This document shows, one piece after another, positions 37,184 through 44,202 of a DNA stretch of 64,000 nucleotides. Position 1 is the first letter of the stretch. Every line of letters begins with the position of its first letter. Position numbers and translations under genes: made by a program. Where the stretch lies: assembly GCA_016711925.1 (NCBI GenBank), contig JADJSA010000008.1, positions 124,001 to 188,000 of the forward strand, read 5' to 3'. The stretch comes from Candidatus Methylophosphatis haderslevensis (lineage in GTDB: Bacteria; Pseudomonadota; Gammaproteobacteria; Burkholderiales; Rhodocyclaceae). The notes under the pieces are model-generated. The model did not search any database and was not told the DNA's origin. It saw nothing but the letters and a program-made list of their open reading frames with translations.

Positions 37184-38542
37184 TCAGTCGGTGCGCGTGA
37201 TGCTTGCCGCCAGTGTGCCGGCCGCAAGGCGGATCGATACCGGCTGGCCCGGCGCAACGGTTTTGCTGTCGCGCACGACATTGCCATCGGCCGCCCGGGT
37301 AATGCTGTAGCCGCGTTTGAGGGTGGCCTGCGGGTCGAGGTGGCTGAGCGCGTCGCCCAGCCGGGCCAGCTTCGCGGCGAGCTCCCCATGGCGGCCCGCC
37401 CAGGCGGTATGCAGGCGCGATCGGGTGCCGTCGAGGCGGCTGCGCCGGGCGGCGGTATCGGGCCGGCGCGCCTGCCAGACGAGTTGCAGGCGTCCGAGCC
37501 GGCCTTGTTGTCGCTCGATGACGCGGGCCGCGGCGGATGCCATGCGCATGGCGAGATTGTCCAGCCTGGCGGCGGATTCGCGCAAGCGCTGCGCCGGGTG
37601 AATCAGGCGCCGCGCCGCCAGATCGATTTGCTGCCTGCGCACGGCCAGCGTGGCGCCGATCGCGCCCTGCAGCTTGCGGCCGAGCGCGAAAGTTTCAGCG
37701 CGCGCGGCGAACCAGCCCGCGCTCGCAAGTTCGGCGGCGGCAGTCGGCGTGGCGGCGCGCCGGTCGGCGACCAGATCGGCAATCGTGAAGTCGGATTCAT
37801 GACCGATGCCGGCGATCACCGGCAGCGGGCAGGCGGCAATGGCGCGCGCCAGGTGCTCGTCGTTGAACGCCCACAGATCTTCGATGCTGCCACCGCCGCG
37901 GGCGACGATCAGCACCTCGCATTCGTTGCGCAGTGCGGCAGCGCGCAGCGCATCGGCGATCGCCGCCGGCGCGCCCTCGCCCTGCACCGGTACCGGATGG
38001 ACGAGCACCGCAACATGCGGCGCACGGCGCACCAGCGCGGCCAGCAGGTCGCGCAGTGCCGCCGCCTGCAAGGACGTGACGATGCCGATGCAGCGCGGAT
38101 AGCGCGGCGGCGCGCGCTTGCGGGCATCGTCGAACAGCCCTTCGGCCAGCAGTTTTTCCTTGAGCCGGGCGAAGGCCTCGAACAGTGCGCCCAGACCGGC
38201 GCGCCGCACGCTCTCGACATTGAGCTGAAAATCGCCGCGCGGTTCGTACAGTGTGACCAGGGCACGAATCTCGACCTGCTGGCCGTTGGCGATGGCGAAC
38301 GGCACGAGCTGCGCGCGGTTGCGGAACATCACGCAGCGCACCTGCGCCGTGGCATCCTTGAGTGAAAAATACAGGTGGCCCGAGGCCGCGCGGGTGAGAT
38401 TGGAGACTTCGCCGGCAATCCAGATCAGCGGAACCGCGCGTTCCAGTGTTTCACGGATAAACCGGTTTAGCGCTGAAACACTGAGAACTGGCGCCAGCGC
38501 TGGAACTGCCGGCAGATCCGGCTGTGGAACGGGCGTAAACAT
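37184..38542 (-). CDS. xseA: Exodeoxyribonuclease VII large subunit
   Basis: 452 residues from the ATG at 38542; the 94-residue upstream frame has no domain. N-terminal OB-fold (LIWIAGEVSNLTRAASGHLYFSLKD), a catalytic core with GIVTSLQAAALRD (usual form GVVTSPTGAAIRD), VARGGGSIEDLWAFNDE and GIGHESDFTIADLVAD, then a long coiled-coil and the C-terminal DPQATLKRGYSI segment. Degrades single-stranded DNA to oligonucleotides with XseB, which is not in the window. The TSLQAAALRD segment differs from the usual TSPxGAAxRD; the gene is otherwise intact. Confidence 0.95.
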   Translation of the reverse strand: MFTPVPQPDLPAVPALAPVLSVSALNRFIRETLERAVPLIWIAGEVSNLTRAASGHLYFSLKDATAQVRCVMFRNRAQLVPFAIANGQQVEIRALVTLYEPRGDFQLNVESVRRAGLGALFEAFARLKEKLLAEGLFDDARKRAPPRYPRCIGIVTSLQAAALRDLLAALVRRAPHVAVLVHPVPVQGEGAPAAIADALRAAALRNECEVLIVARGGGSIEDLWAFNDEHLARAIAACPLPVIAGIGHESDFTIADLVADRRAATPTAAAELASAGWFAARAETFALGRKLQGAIGATLAVRRQQIDLAARRLIHPAQRLRESAARLDNLAMRMASAAARVIERQQGRLGRLQLVWQARRPDTAARRSRLDGTRSRLHTAWAGRHGELAAKLARLGDALSHLDPQATLKRGYSITRAADGNVVRDSKTVAPGQPVSIRLAAGTLAASITRTD

Positions 38543-38738
38543 TGGGTCGATTGTAGCGGAATCGCGATTGGGCGCGGCTTGCGCCAACGAAGCTCGGCGC
38601 AAACCCATATTCCACGCGGATCTTGGCGTAACATATTGATTTAACGTGATTGTCACCAAAGCTTCATTTTGCGTCTGAGTAACAAAAAGCCTTGCGAAAA
38701 CGCCACTTAGGCGGTTCGCGCAAGCCCAATCCACACAC

Positions 38739-38761
38739 TTATCCACAGCTTTTGTGGATAA
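38739..38761. promoter_or_regulatory. Inverted pair of consensus DnaA boxes
   Basis: TTATCCACA and its exact inverse TGTGGATAA separated by five bases (GCTTT). TTATCCACA is the strict DnaA-box consensus. A third, degenerate box-like CAATCCACA begins ten bases upstream at about 38727, and an A/T-rich stretch lies at about 38630-38700. In the spacer between divergent xseA and exbB. The same sequence could instead act as a simple hairpin. Confidence 0.6.
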
Positions 38762-38898
38762 AGGCCGCGCGCTCGAAACGGTTTTTCCGAACGCGGCGCG
38801 GCAGATGGCGCGAGCGGCCGTCAATGCGGACTTCGCTTGCCGAATCGGGGGGGCGAGATTAAAGTGCGCGGTTATTCCAAAGAGTGCAGGAGTCTTGC

Positions 38899-39507
38899 GT
38901 GTTCGACATCATTCGCGCTGCGGGTTGGCCGATCTGGCCCTTGCTGGTCGCCTCCATCATTGCCGTTGCACTCATCATCGAACGCGGGATCACGCTGCGG
39001 CGGGGCAAGATCGTGCCGGCCGGACTGGTCGAAAACGTGATCGCCGACTACAAGCGCGGCGGCGTCACCGACGACATGCTGGCGCGCCTTTCCGCGCATT
39101 CTCCGCTGGGCCGCGTGCTGGCCGCCGGATTGCGCAACGTCAAGAGTTCGCGCGACGTGATGAAAGAGTCGATTGAGGAAGCGGGGCGGGCGGTGACGCA
39201 CGAGCTCGAGCGCTTCCTTACCAGCCTCGGCACCATTGCAACCGTGGCGCCGCTGATGGGCCTGTTCGGCACGATTGTCGGCATGATCGAGATCTTCGGC
39301 TCGCAGACGCCCAATTCGGCCAATCCGCAGCAGCTTGCGCACGGCATTTCGATTGCGCTGTACAACGCCGGCTTCGGCATCCTGATCGCGATTCCGGCAA
39401 TGATCTTCTATCGCCATTACCGCGGGCTGGTCGAGTCGATCGTGGTCGACATGGAGCAGGAGGCGGTGCGCCTTGTCGAAGTGGTGCATGGCGACCGCAA
39501 GGGTTGA
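38899..39507 (+). CDS. exbB: ExbB/TolQ-family proton channel component
   Basis: 202 residues from the GTG at 38899, chosen because CAGGAG lies six bases upstream; a GTG five codons earlier has no such site. Three membrane helices as in MotA/TolQ/ExbB, with the conserved TVAPLMGLFGTIVGMI stretch and the C-terminal helix GFGILIAIPAMIFYRHY. With ExbD it uses the proton gradient to energise TonB-dependent outer-membrane transport. Three bases separate it from exbD. The cluster exbB-exbD-lpxK-Trm112-kdsB-adk is typical of betaproteobacteria. Confidence 0.93.
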   Translation: MFDIIRAAGWPIWPLLVASIIAVALIIERGITLRRGKIVPAGLVENVIADYKRGGVTDDMLARLSAHSPLGRVLAAGLRNVKSSRDVMKESIEEAGRAVTHELERFLTSLGTIATVAPLMGLFGTIVGMIEIFGSQTPNSANPQQLAHGISIALYNAGFGILIAIPAMIFYRHYRGLVESIVVDMEQEAVRLVEVVHGDRKG

Positions 39508-39510
39508 TCG

Positions 39511-39933
39511 ATGAATTTCCGCCGCGGCCGTTCGCACGAAGAGCCGGAGATCAACCTGATTCCGCTGATCGACGTGCTGCTGGTGATCCTGATCTTTCTC
39601 ATGGTCACCACCACCTATTCGAAGTTCTCCGGCCTCGAGATCAACCTGCCCACGGCCGATGCGTCGCCGCCCGAGCAGCAACAGCCAAATGAAGTCAATG
39701 TCGTGCTCACCGTCAATGGCGACGTGATGATCAACCGCGAGCCGGTCGGCGCACGCGACGTGGCCTCAATCGGCCTGGCGCTGAAAAAAGCCGCAGGCAC
39801 TGCCAAGGAACCGGTGGTGATCATCAATGCCGACGCCAAGACAGCGCACCAGAGCGTCATCGATGTCATGCAGGCCGCCCAGCAGGCCGGGCTGTCGCAC
39901 ATCTCGTTTGCCACCCAGATTCCGGTCAAATAG
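39511..39933 (+). CDS. exbD: ExbD/TolR-family biopolymer transport protein
   Basis: 140 residues. A short cytoplasmic N-terminus, then EINLIPLIDVLLVILIFLMV, one membrane helix with the essential proton-carrying Asp (LIDVLL), and a periplasmic domain ending in a strand-helix unit (VVIINADAKTAHQSVIDVM). It partners with ExbB immediately upstream. The absence of pal/tolA/tolB neighbours favours the Exb over the Tol assignment. Confidence 0.93.
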   Translation: MNFRRGRSHEEPEINLIPLIDVLLVILIFLMVTTTYSKFSGLEINLPTADASPPEQQQPNEVNVVLTVNGDVMINREPVGARDVASIGLALKKAAGTAKEPVVIINADAKTAHQSVIDVMQAAQQAGLSHISFATQIPVK

Positions 39934-39993
39934 CCGCCGCGGCAATTGCGCCGCGCCCGTTCGGGCCGGCCCGCCGGCCGTCTTCGAGCCGAC

Positions 39994-41037
39994 ATGAGCG
40001 CTCCGGCCGGGCTGGAAACATGGCTTGCGTCGGTGTGGCAGCGGCGCGGCCTGCCCGCCGTCCTGCTGTTGCCGCTCTCGGGACTGTTCGCGCTGCTTGC
40101 CGCATTTCGCCGCATGCTGTTCCGTGCCGGCGTGCTGGCCAGTCCCAAACTGCCGGTTCCGGTCGTCGTGGTCGGCAACATCACGGTCGGCGGCAGCGGC
40201 AAGACCCCGCTGGTGATCTGGCTGGTCGAGCGTCTGCGCGCGCACGGCTACCATCCGGGTGTCATCAGTCGCGGCTTTCGGCGCAGCGACGATGCGGTCA
40301 GTGAAGTGCACGCCGACAGCCGGGCGCTCGAGGTTGGTGACGAACCGCTGCTGATCGCACGGCGCAGCGGCTGCCCGGTATTCGTCGGACGCGACCGTGT
40401 GGCGGCGGCGCGCGCCTTGCTGGCCGCGCATCCGGCGTGCAACCTGATCGTTTCCGACGACGGCCTGCAGCACTACCGCCTGGCACGCGACCTGGAAATC
40501 GTGCTGTTCGATTCGCGCGGCGTCGGCAATGGTTGGCTGCTGCCGGCCGGTCCGTTGCGCGAACCGCCCGCCCGCACGCGTCGTGCGAATCTGGTGATCG
40601 CCAACGGCGAATTGCCGCAGGCGTTGCAGCGGACGTTCGGCGGCGTCCCGCTGTTTTCGATGTCGCTGCAGGGCGATCGGTTCATTCGCGTCGCCGGCAA
40701 CAGCACGGCTGGCGCCGAAAGCCTGCGCGGCAGGCGCAGCCATGCGGTGGCAGGGATCGGCAATCCGCAGCGCTTCTTTGCGCACCTGGCCGCACTCGGC
40801 CTGCAGTGCGAGACCCATGCCTTCGCCGACCACCATGCCTATTGCGCGCGCGATCTGGCCTTCGACAGCGCCGAACTCATCCTGATGACCGAGAAGGATG
40901 GAGTAAAATGCGAGCCGTTTGCCGACCAGCTTGACGCTGAATTGTGGGCGCTGCGAGTCGATGCGCAACTTCGCCCCGATCCCTTGCCGCTAATCGAGAA
41001 ACTGCTGGAGACCCATCATGGATCCGCGTCTGCTTGA
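39994..41037 (+). CDS. lpxK: Tetraacyldisaccharide 4'-kinase
   Basis: Phosphorylates the 4' position of the lipid A disaccharide at the inner membrane. 347 residues from the ATG at 39994; LpxK is about 325-345. N-terminal membrane helix (LPAVLLLPLSGLFALLAAF), Walker A GNITVGGSGKTP, VISRGFRR, GDEPLLIARR, and the Walker-B-like SDDGLQHYRL (catalytic Asp-Asp), all diagnostic. Ends 20 bases inside the following Trm112-family gene. Confidence 0.95.
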   Translation: MSAPAGLETWLASVWQRRGLPAVLLLPLSGLFALLAAFRRMLFRAGVLASPKLPVPVVVVGNITVGGSGKTPLVIWLVERLRAHGYHPGVISRGFRRSDDAVSEVHADSRALEVGDEPLLIARRSGCPVFVGRDRVAAARALLAAHPACNLIVSDDGLQHYRLARDLEIVLFDSRGVGNGWLLPAGPLREPPARTRRANLVIANGELPQALQRTFGGVPLFSMSLQGDRFIRVAGNSTAGAESLRGRRSHAVAGIGNPQRFFAHLAALGLQCETHAFADHHAYCARDLAFDSAELILMTEKDGVKCEPFADQLDAELWALRVDAQLRPDPLPLIEKLLETHHGSASA

Positions 41038-41206
41038 CATCCTCGTTTGTCCGGTCACCAAGGCGCCGCTCGTCTTCAACCGCGACAAGCAGGAACTGCA
41101 ATGCAAGGCGAGTCGTCTGGCCTATCCGGTTCGCGACGCCATTCCGATCATGCTCGAGGAAGAAGCCCGCGAAATGGGCGAGGAAGAACTCGCCGCGCTC
41201 AAGTAG
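41018..41206 (+). CDS. Trm112/YcaR-family small protein
   Basis: 62 residues: MDPRLLDILVCPVTKAPL and LAYPVRDAIPIML are the two hallmark segments of the Trm112-like family that sits between lpxK and kdsB in many Gram-negatives. Only one Cys remains in the first motif (CPVT instead of CPVC), so zinc is probably not bound. Overlaps lpxK by 20 bases; kdsB starts two bases after its stop. In other organisms Trm112 proteins activate methyltransferases; the bacterial role is uncertain. Confidence 0.9.
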   Translation: MDPRLLDILVCPVTKAPLVFNRDKQELQCKASRLAYPVRDAIPIMLEEEAREMGEEELAALK

Positions 41207-41208
41207 CA

Positions 41209-41982
41209 ATGGCGTTCAAGATCGTCATCCCGGCCCGCTACGCCTCGACCCGCCTGCCGGCCAAGCCGCTTGCCGACATCGCCGGCAAGCCGATGATCGT
41301 GCGGGTGGTCGAGCAAGTGCAGGGCACCGGCGCCGACGAGGTGTGGGTGGCGACAGACCACACGGCCGTGCACGATGCAGTCGCGGCGGCCGGCTTCAAC
41401 GCGATGATGACTCGCGCCGATCACCCGAGCGGTACCGACCGCATTGCCGAGGTGGCGGCCGCACGGGGCTGGAGCCCGGACACGATCGTCGTCAATGTGC
41501 AGGGCGACGAACCGCTGATCGACCGCGGGCTGGTATCGGGCGTCGCCTGCGCGCTGGCGGACGATGCGGCAGCGGCCGTGGCGACGGCCGCACACGCGAT
41601 TGCCGATGTGCGCGAGTTCTTCAACCCGAACGTGGTCAAGGTAGTGTGTGCCCACGACGGTACGGCCCTGTACTTCTCGCGGGCGCCGATTCCCTATGCG
41701 CGCGATGCCTTTGCCGTTGCGCGCGACGCCTTGCCCGCGCTCTTGCCTGCCTTGCGGCACATCGGCCTCTACGCCTATCGCGCCGGGTTCCTCGCCACCT
41801 ATGCCGGTCTCGCGCCGAGTCCGCTCGAGCGGTTCGAGGCACTCGAACAGTTGCGCATCCTTGCGCACGGCCTGCGGATTCGCGTCGTGCTCGCGGCCGC
41901 TGCGCCACAGGCCGGGGTCGATACGCCGGAAGACCTCGATCGGGTGCGGGAGGCGTTTGACCATGGCAGCGTAGTCGGGTAA
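41209..41982 (+). CDS. kdsB: 3-deoxy-manno-octulosonate cytidylyltransferase (CMP-Kdo synthetase)
   Basis: 257 residues from the ATG at 41209. Activates Kdo with CTP for attachment to lipid A. Family signatures: FKIVIPARYASTRLPAKPL (nucleotide-binding start), ATDH, MTRADHPSGTDRIAE, VVNVQGDEPLI and the C-terminal GVDTPEDLDRVRE. Length and motifs match E. coli KdsB (248). Co-transcribed with lpxK and the Trm112 gene. Confidence 0.96.
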   Translation: MAFKIVIPARYASTRLPAKPLADIAGKPMIVRVVEQVQGTGADEVWVATDHTAVHDAVAAAGFNAMMTRADHPSGTDRIAEVAAARGWSPDTIVVNVQGDEPLIDRGLVSGVACALADDAAAAVATAAHAIADVREFFNPNVVKVVCAHDGTALYFSRAPIPYARDAFAVARDALPALLPALRHIGLYAYRAGFLATYAGLAPSPLERFEALEQLRILAHGLRIRVVLAAAAPQAGVDTPEDLDRVREAFDHGSVVG

Positions 41983-42067
41983 GGTTGTAAGGCTTTGCGA
42001 GTGCCGCCGAAGCGATGCACCGATCAGACAATAAGAAACACGACAAGATTTCGAGCCGGGAGGGCTA

Positions 42068-42721
42068 ATGAAACTGATTCTTTTGGGGCCGCCCGGCGCG
42101 GGCAAGGGCACCCAGGCCAATTTCATCAGGGAGCGGTTCGGCATTCCGCAAATCTCCACCGGCGACATGCTGCGTGCGGCCGTCAAGGCCGGCACGCCGC
42201 TGGGCCTGGAAGCGAAGAAAGTGATGGACACCGGCGGCCTGGTTTCCGACGACATCATCATCGGTCTGGTCAAGGACCGCCTGCAGCAGGACGACTGCAA
42301 GGCCGGCTACATGTTCGACGGGTTTCCGCGGACCATTCCGCAGGCGGACGCAATGCGGGCGGCCGGCGTACAGATCGATTACGTGCTCGAGATCGATGTT
42401 CCGGATTCAGACATCATCGAACGCATGGGCGGGCGCCGCGCCCACCTGGCTTCCGGGCGCACCTATCACGTCAAGTACAACCCGCCCAAGGTAGAGGGCA
42501 AGGACGACGTGACCGGCGAGCCCTTGATCCAGCGCGATGACGACAAGGAACAAACTGTCAGAAAGCGCCTCGACGTCTACCATTCGCAGACCAAGCCGCT
42601 GATCGAGTACTACTCGAAGTGGGCAGCCACCGGCGACGCGAAGGCACCCAAATGCCGCAAGATACTCGGGCAGGGCACAGTCGATGAGATCACGCGTCGC
42701 GCTTTCGACGCATTGAAATGA
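42068..42721 (+). CDS. adk: Adenylate kinase
   Basis: 217 residues, GGGAGGG precedes the ATG. P-loop GPPGAGKGTQA at residues 7-17, ISTGDMLR, FDGFPRT, GRRAHLASGR and the long-form LID (RTYHVKYNPPK...GEPLIQRDDD) without zinc cysteines. Equilibrates AMP, ADP and ATP. Stands just upstream of pfp and hppA, placing three enzymes of nucleotide/pyrophosphate balance side by side. Confidence 0.97.
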   Translation: MKLILLGPPGAGKGTQANFIRERFGIPQISTGDMLRAAVKAGTPLGLEAKKVMDTGGLVSDDIIIGLVKDRLQQDDCKAGYMFDGFPRTIPQADAMRAAGVQIDYVLEIDVPDSDIIERMGGRRAHLASGRTYHVKYNPPKVEGKDDVTGEPLIQRDDDKEQTVRKRLDVYHSQTKPLIEYYSKWAATGDAKAPKCRKILGQGTVDEITRRAFDALK

Positions 42722-42777
42722 AAATGCGCGTGGTATCGTAAAATGCGCAATACCGTTCGATGTTCCAGGTTGGAGTC

Positions 42778-44040
42778 ATGAACGCTCGCAATGCGTTTTA
42801 CGCACAGTCCGGCGGCGTCACTGCCGTCATCAACGCCAGCGCCTGTGGCGTGATCGAATCTACGCGCGCGCATCCCGACCGCATCGGCAGGACCTTCGCC
42901 GGGCGCAACGGAATCGTCGGCGCATTGACCGAGGATCTGATCGATACTTCGCTCGAGTCCGCCAGCGATATCGCCGCGCTCCGTTATGCGCCGGCCGGCG
43001 CCTTTGGCTCATGCCGCTACAAGCTCAAGAGCCTGGAGCAGAGCCGGGCGGAGTATCAGCGCCTGCTTGAGGTCTTCAAGGCCCACGATATCGGCTACTT
43101 CTTCTACAACGGTGGCGGAGATTCTGCCGACACCTGCCTCAAGGTTTCGCAACTTTCCGCGGCGACCGGCTATCCGCTGCAGGCGATCCACGTACCGAAA
43201 ACGGTCGACAATGATTTGCCGATCACCGACTGCTGCCCGGGTTTCGGCTCGGTTGCCAAATACGTGGCGACCTCGATGAAGGAAGCGGGCTTCGACGTCG
43301 CGTCGATGGCTCGCACGTCGACCAAGGTGTTCGTGCTGGAGGTCATGGGCCGTCACGCCGGCTGGATTACCGCCTCGTGCGGGCTGGCGGCCGAACAGGC
43401 AGGCGACCCGCCGCACATCCTGCTGTTTCCGGAGGTGCCCTTTGACGAGGACAAGTTCATTGCCCGTGTCCGGCAGTGCGTCGCCGACTACGGCTACTGC
43501 TGCATCGGTGTCTCGGAGGGTTTGCTCGACAAGGACGGCAAACTGATGGGAGAGTCCGGCGCCCGCGACGCGTTTGGCCATACCCAGTTGAGCGGCGTCG
43601 GCCCGATGATCGCCGGCATCGTCACCGACCGGCTCAAGCTCAAGAACCACTGGGCGGTGGCAAGTTACCTGCAGCGTGCGGCCCGCCACATCGCTTCCAG
43701 GACCGACGTTGAGCAGGCCTATGCGCTGGGCAAGGCAGCGGTGGAGATGGCGCTCGACGGCAAGAATTCGGTCATGCCGGCGATCGTGCGCAAGTCGGAC
43801 TCGCCTTACGTATGGGAGATCGGCATCGCCGAATTGAAGGATGTTGCCAATGTCGAGAAAAAGATGCCGAAAGAGTTCATCAGTGCCGATGGGTTCGGCA
43901 TCACCGATGCATGCCGCGCCTATCTCGCGCCGCTGATTGCCGGTGAAGATTACCCGCCGTTTCGCAATGGCCTGCCGAACTATGTGCGCTTGAAGAATAT
44001 AGCAGTCGCCCGAAAGTTACCGGGCGATTTCAAATTATAA
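42778..44040 (+). CDS. pfp: Pyrophosphate-dependent 6-phosphofructokinase
   Basis: Phosphorylates fructose-6-P with PPi, reversibly. 420 residues from the ATG at 42778 (TTGGAGTC upstream). PFK-A fold motifs: AQSGGVTAVINAS, YNGGGDSADT at the phosphoryl-donor site, PKTVDNDLP (the Lys instead of Gly of ATP-PFKs marks PPi use), EVMGRHAGW and a GVSEGL segment. The donor-site motif is GGGDS where most PPi enzymes have GGDDS/T; the second Asp that blocks ATP is kept, the first is Gly. The neighbouring H+-pyrophosphatase gene strongly supports PPi dependence. Confidence 0.88.
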   Translation: MNARNAFYAQSGGVTAVINASACGVIESTRAHPDRIGRTFAGRNGIVGALTEDLIDTSLESASDIAALRYAPAGAFGSCRYKLKSLEQSRAEYQRLLEVFKAHDIGYFFYNGGGDSADTCLKVSQLSAATGYPLQAIHVPKTVDNDLPITDCCPGFGSVAKYVATSMKEAGFDVASMARTSTKVFVLEVMGRHAGWITASCGLAAEQAGDPPHILLFPEVPFDEDKFIARVRQCVADYGYCCIGVSEGLLDKDGKLMGESGARDAFGHTQLSGVGPMIAGIVTDRLKLKNHWAVASYLQRAARHIASRTDVEQAYALGKAAVEMALDGKNSVMPAIVRKSDSPYVWEIGIAELKDVANVEKKMPKEFISADGFGITDACRAYLAPLIAGEDYPPFRNGLPNYVRLKNIAVARKLPGDFKL

Positions 44041-44202
44041 GAAACAGGCAGTTTCACCCCGAACAAGACAACGCACGTCGCTGAAGTCCCGGCGAAGCGG
44101 AGTTTATGCGTGTGCCGTGCATCCGCACGGCAGGCGGGGAAGGAAGGCTGGTCCGGCTGCACTGACCGGTGATCAAATTGCTTTGTCGAAAGGAGGAATT
44201 GC

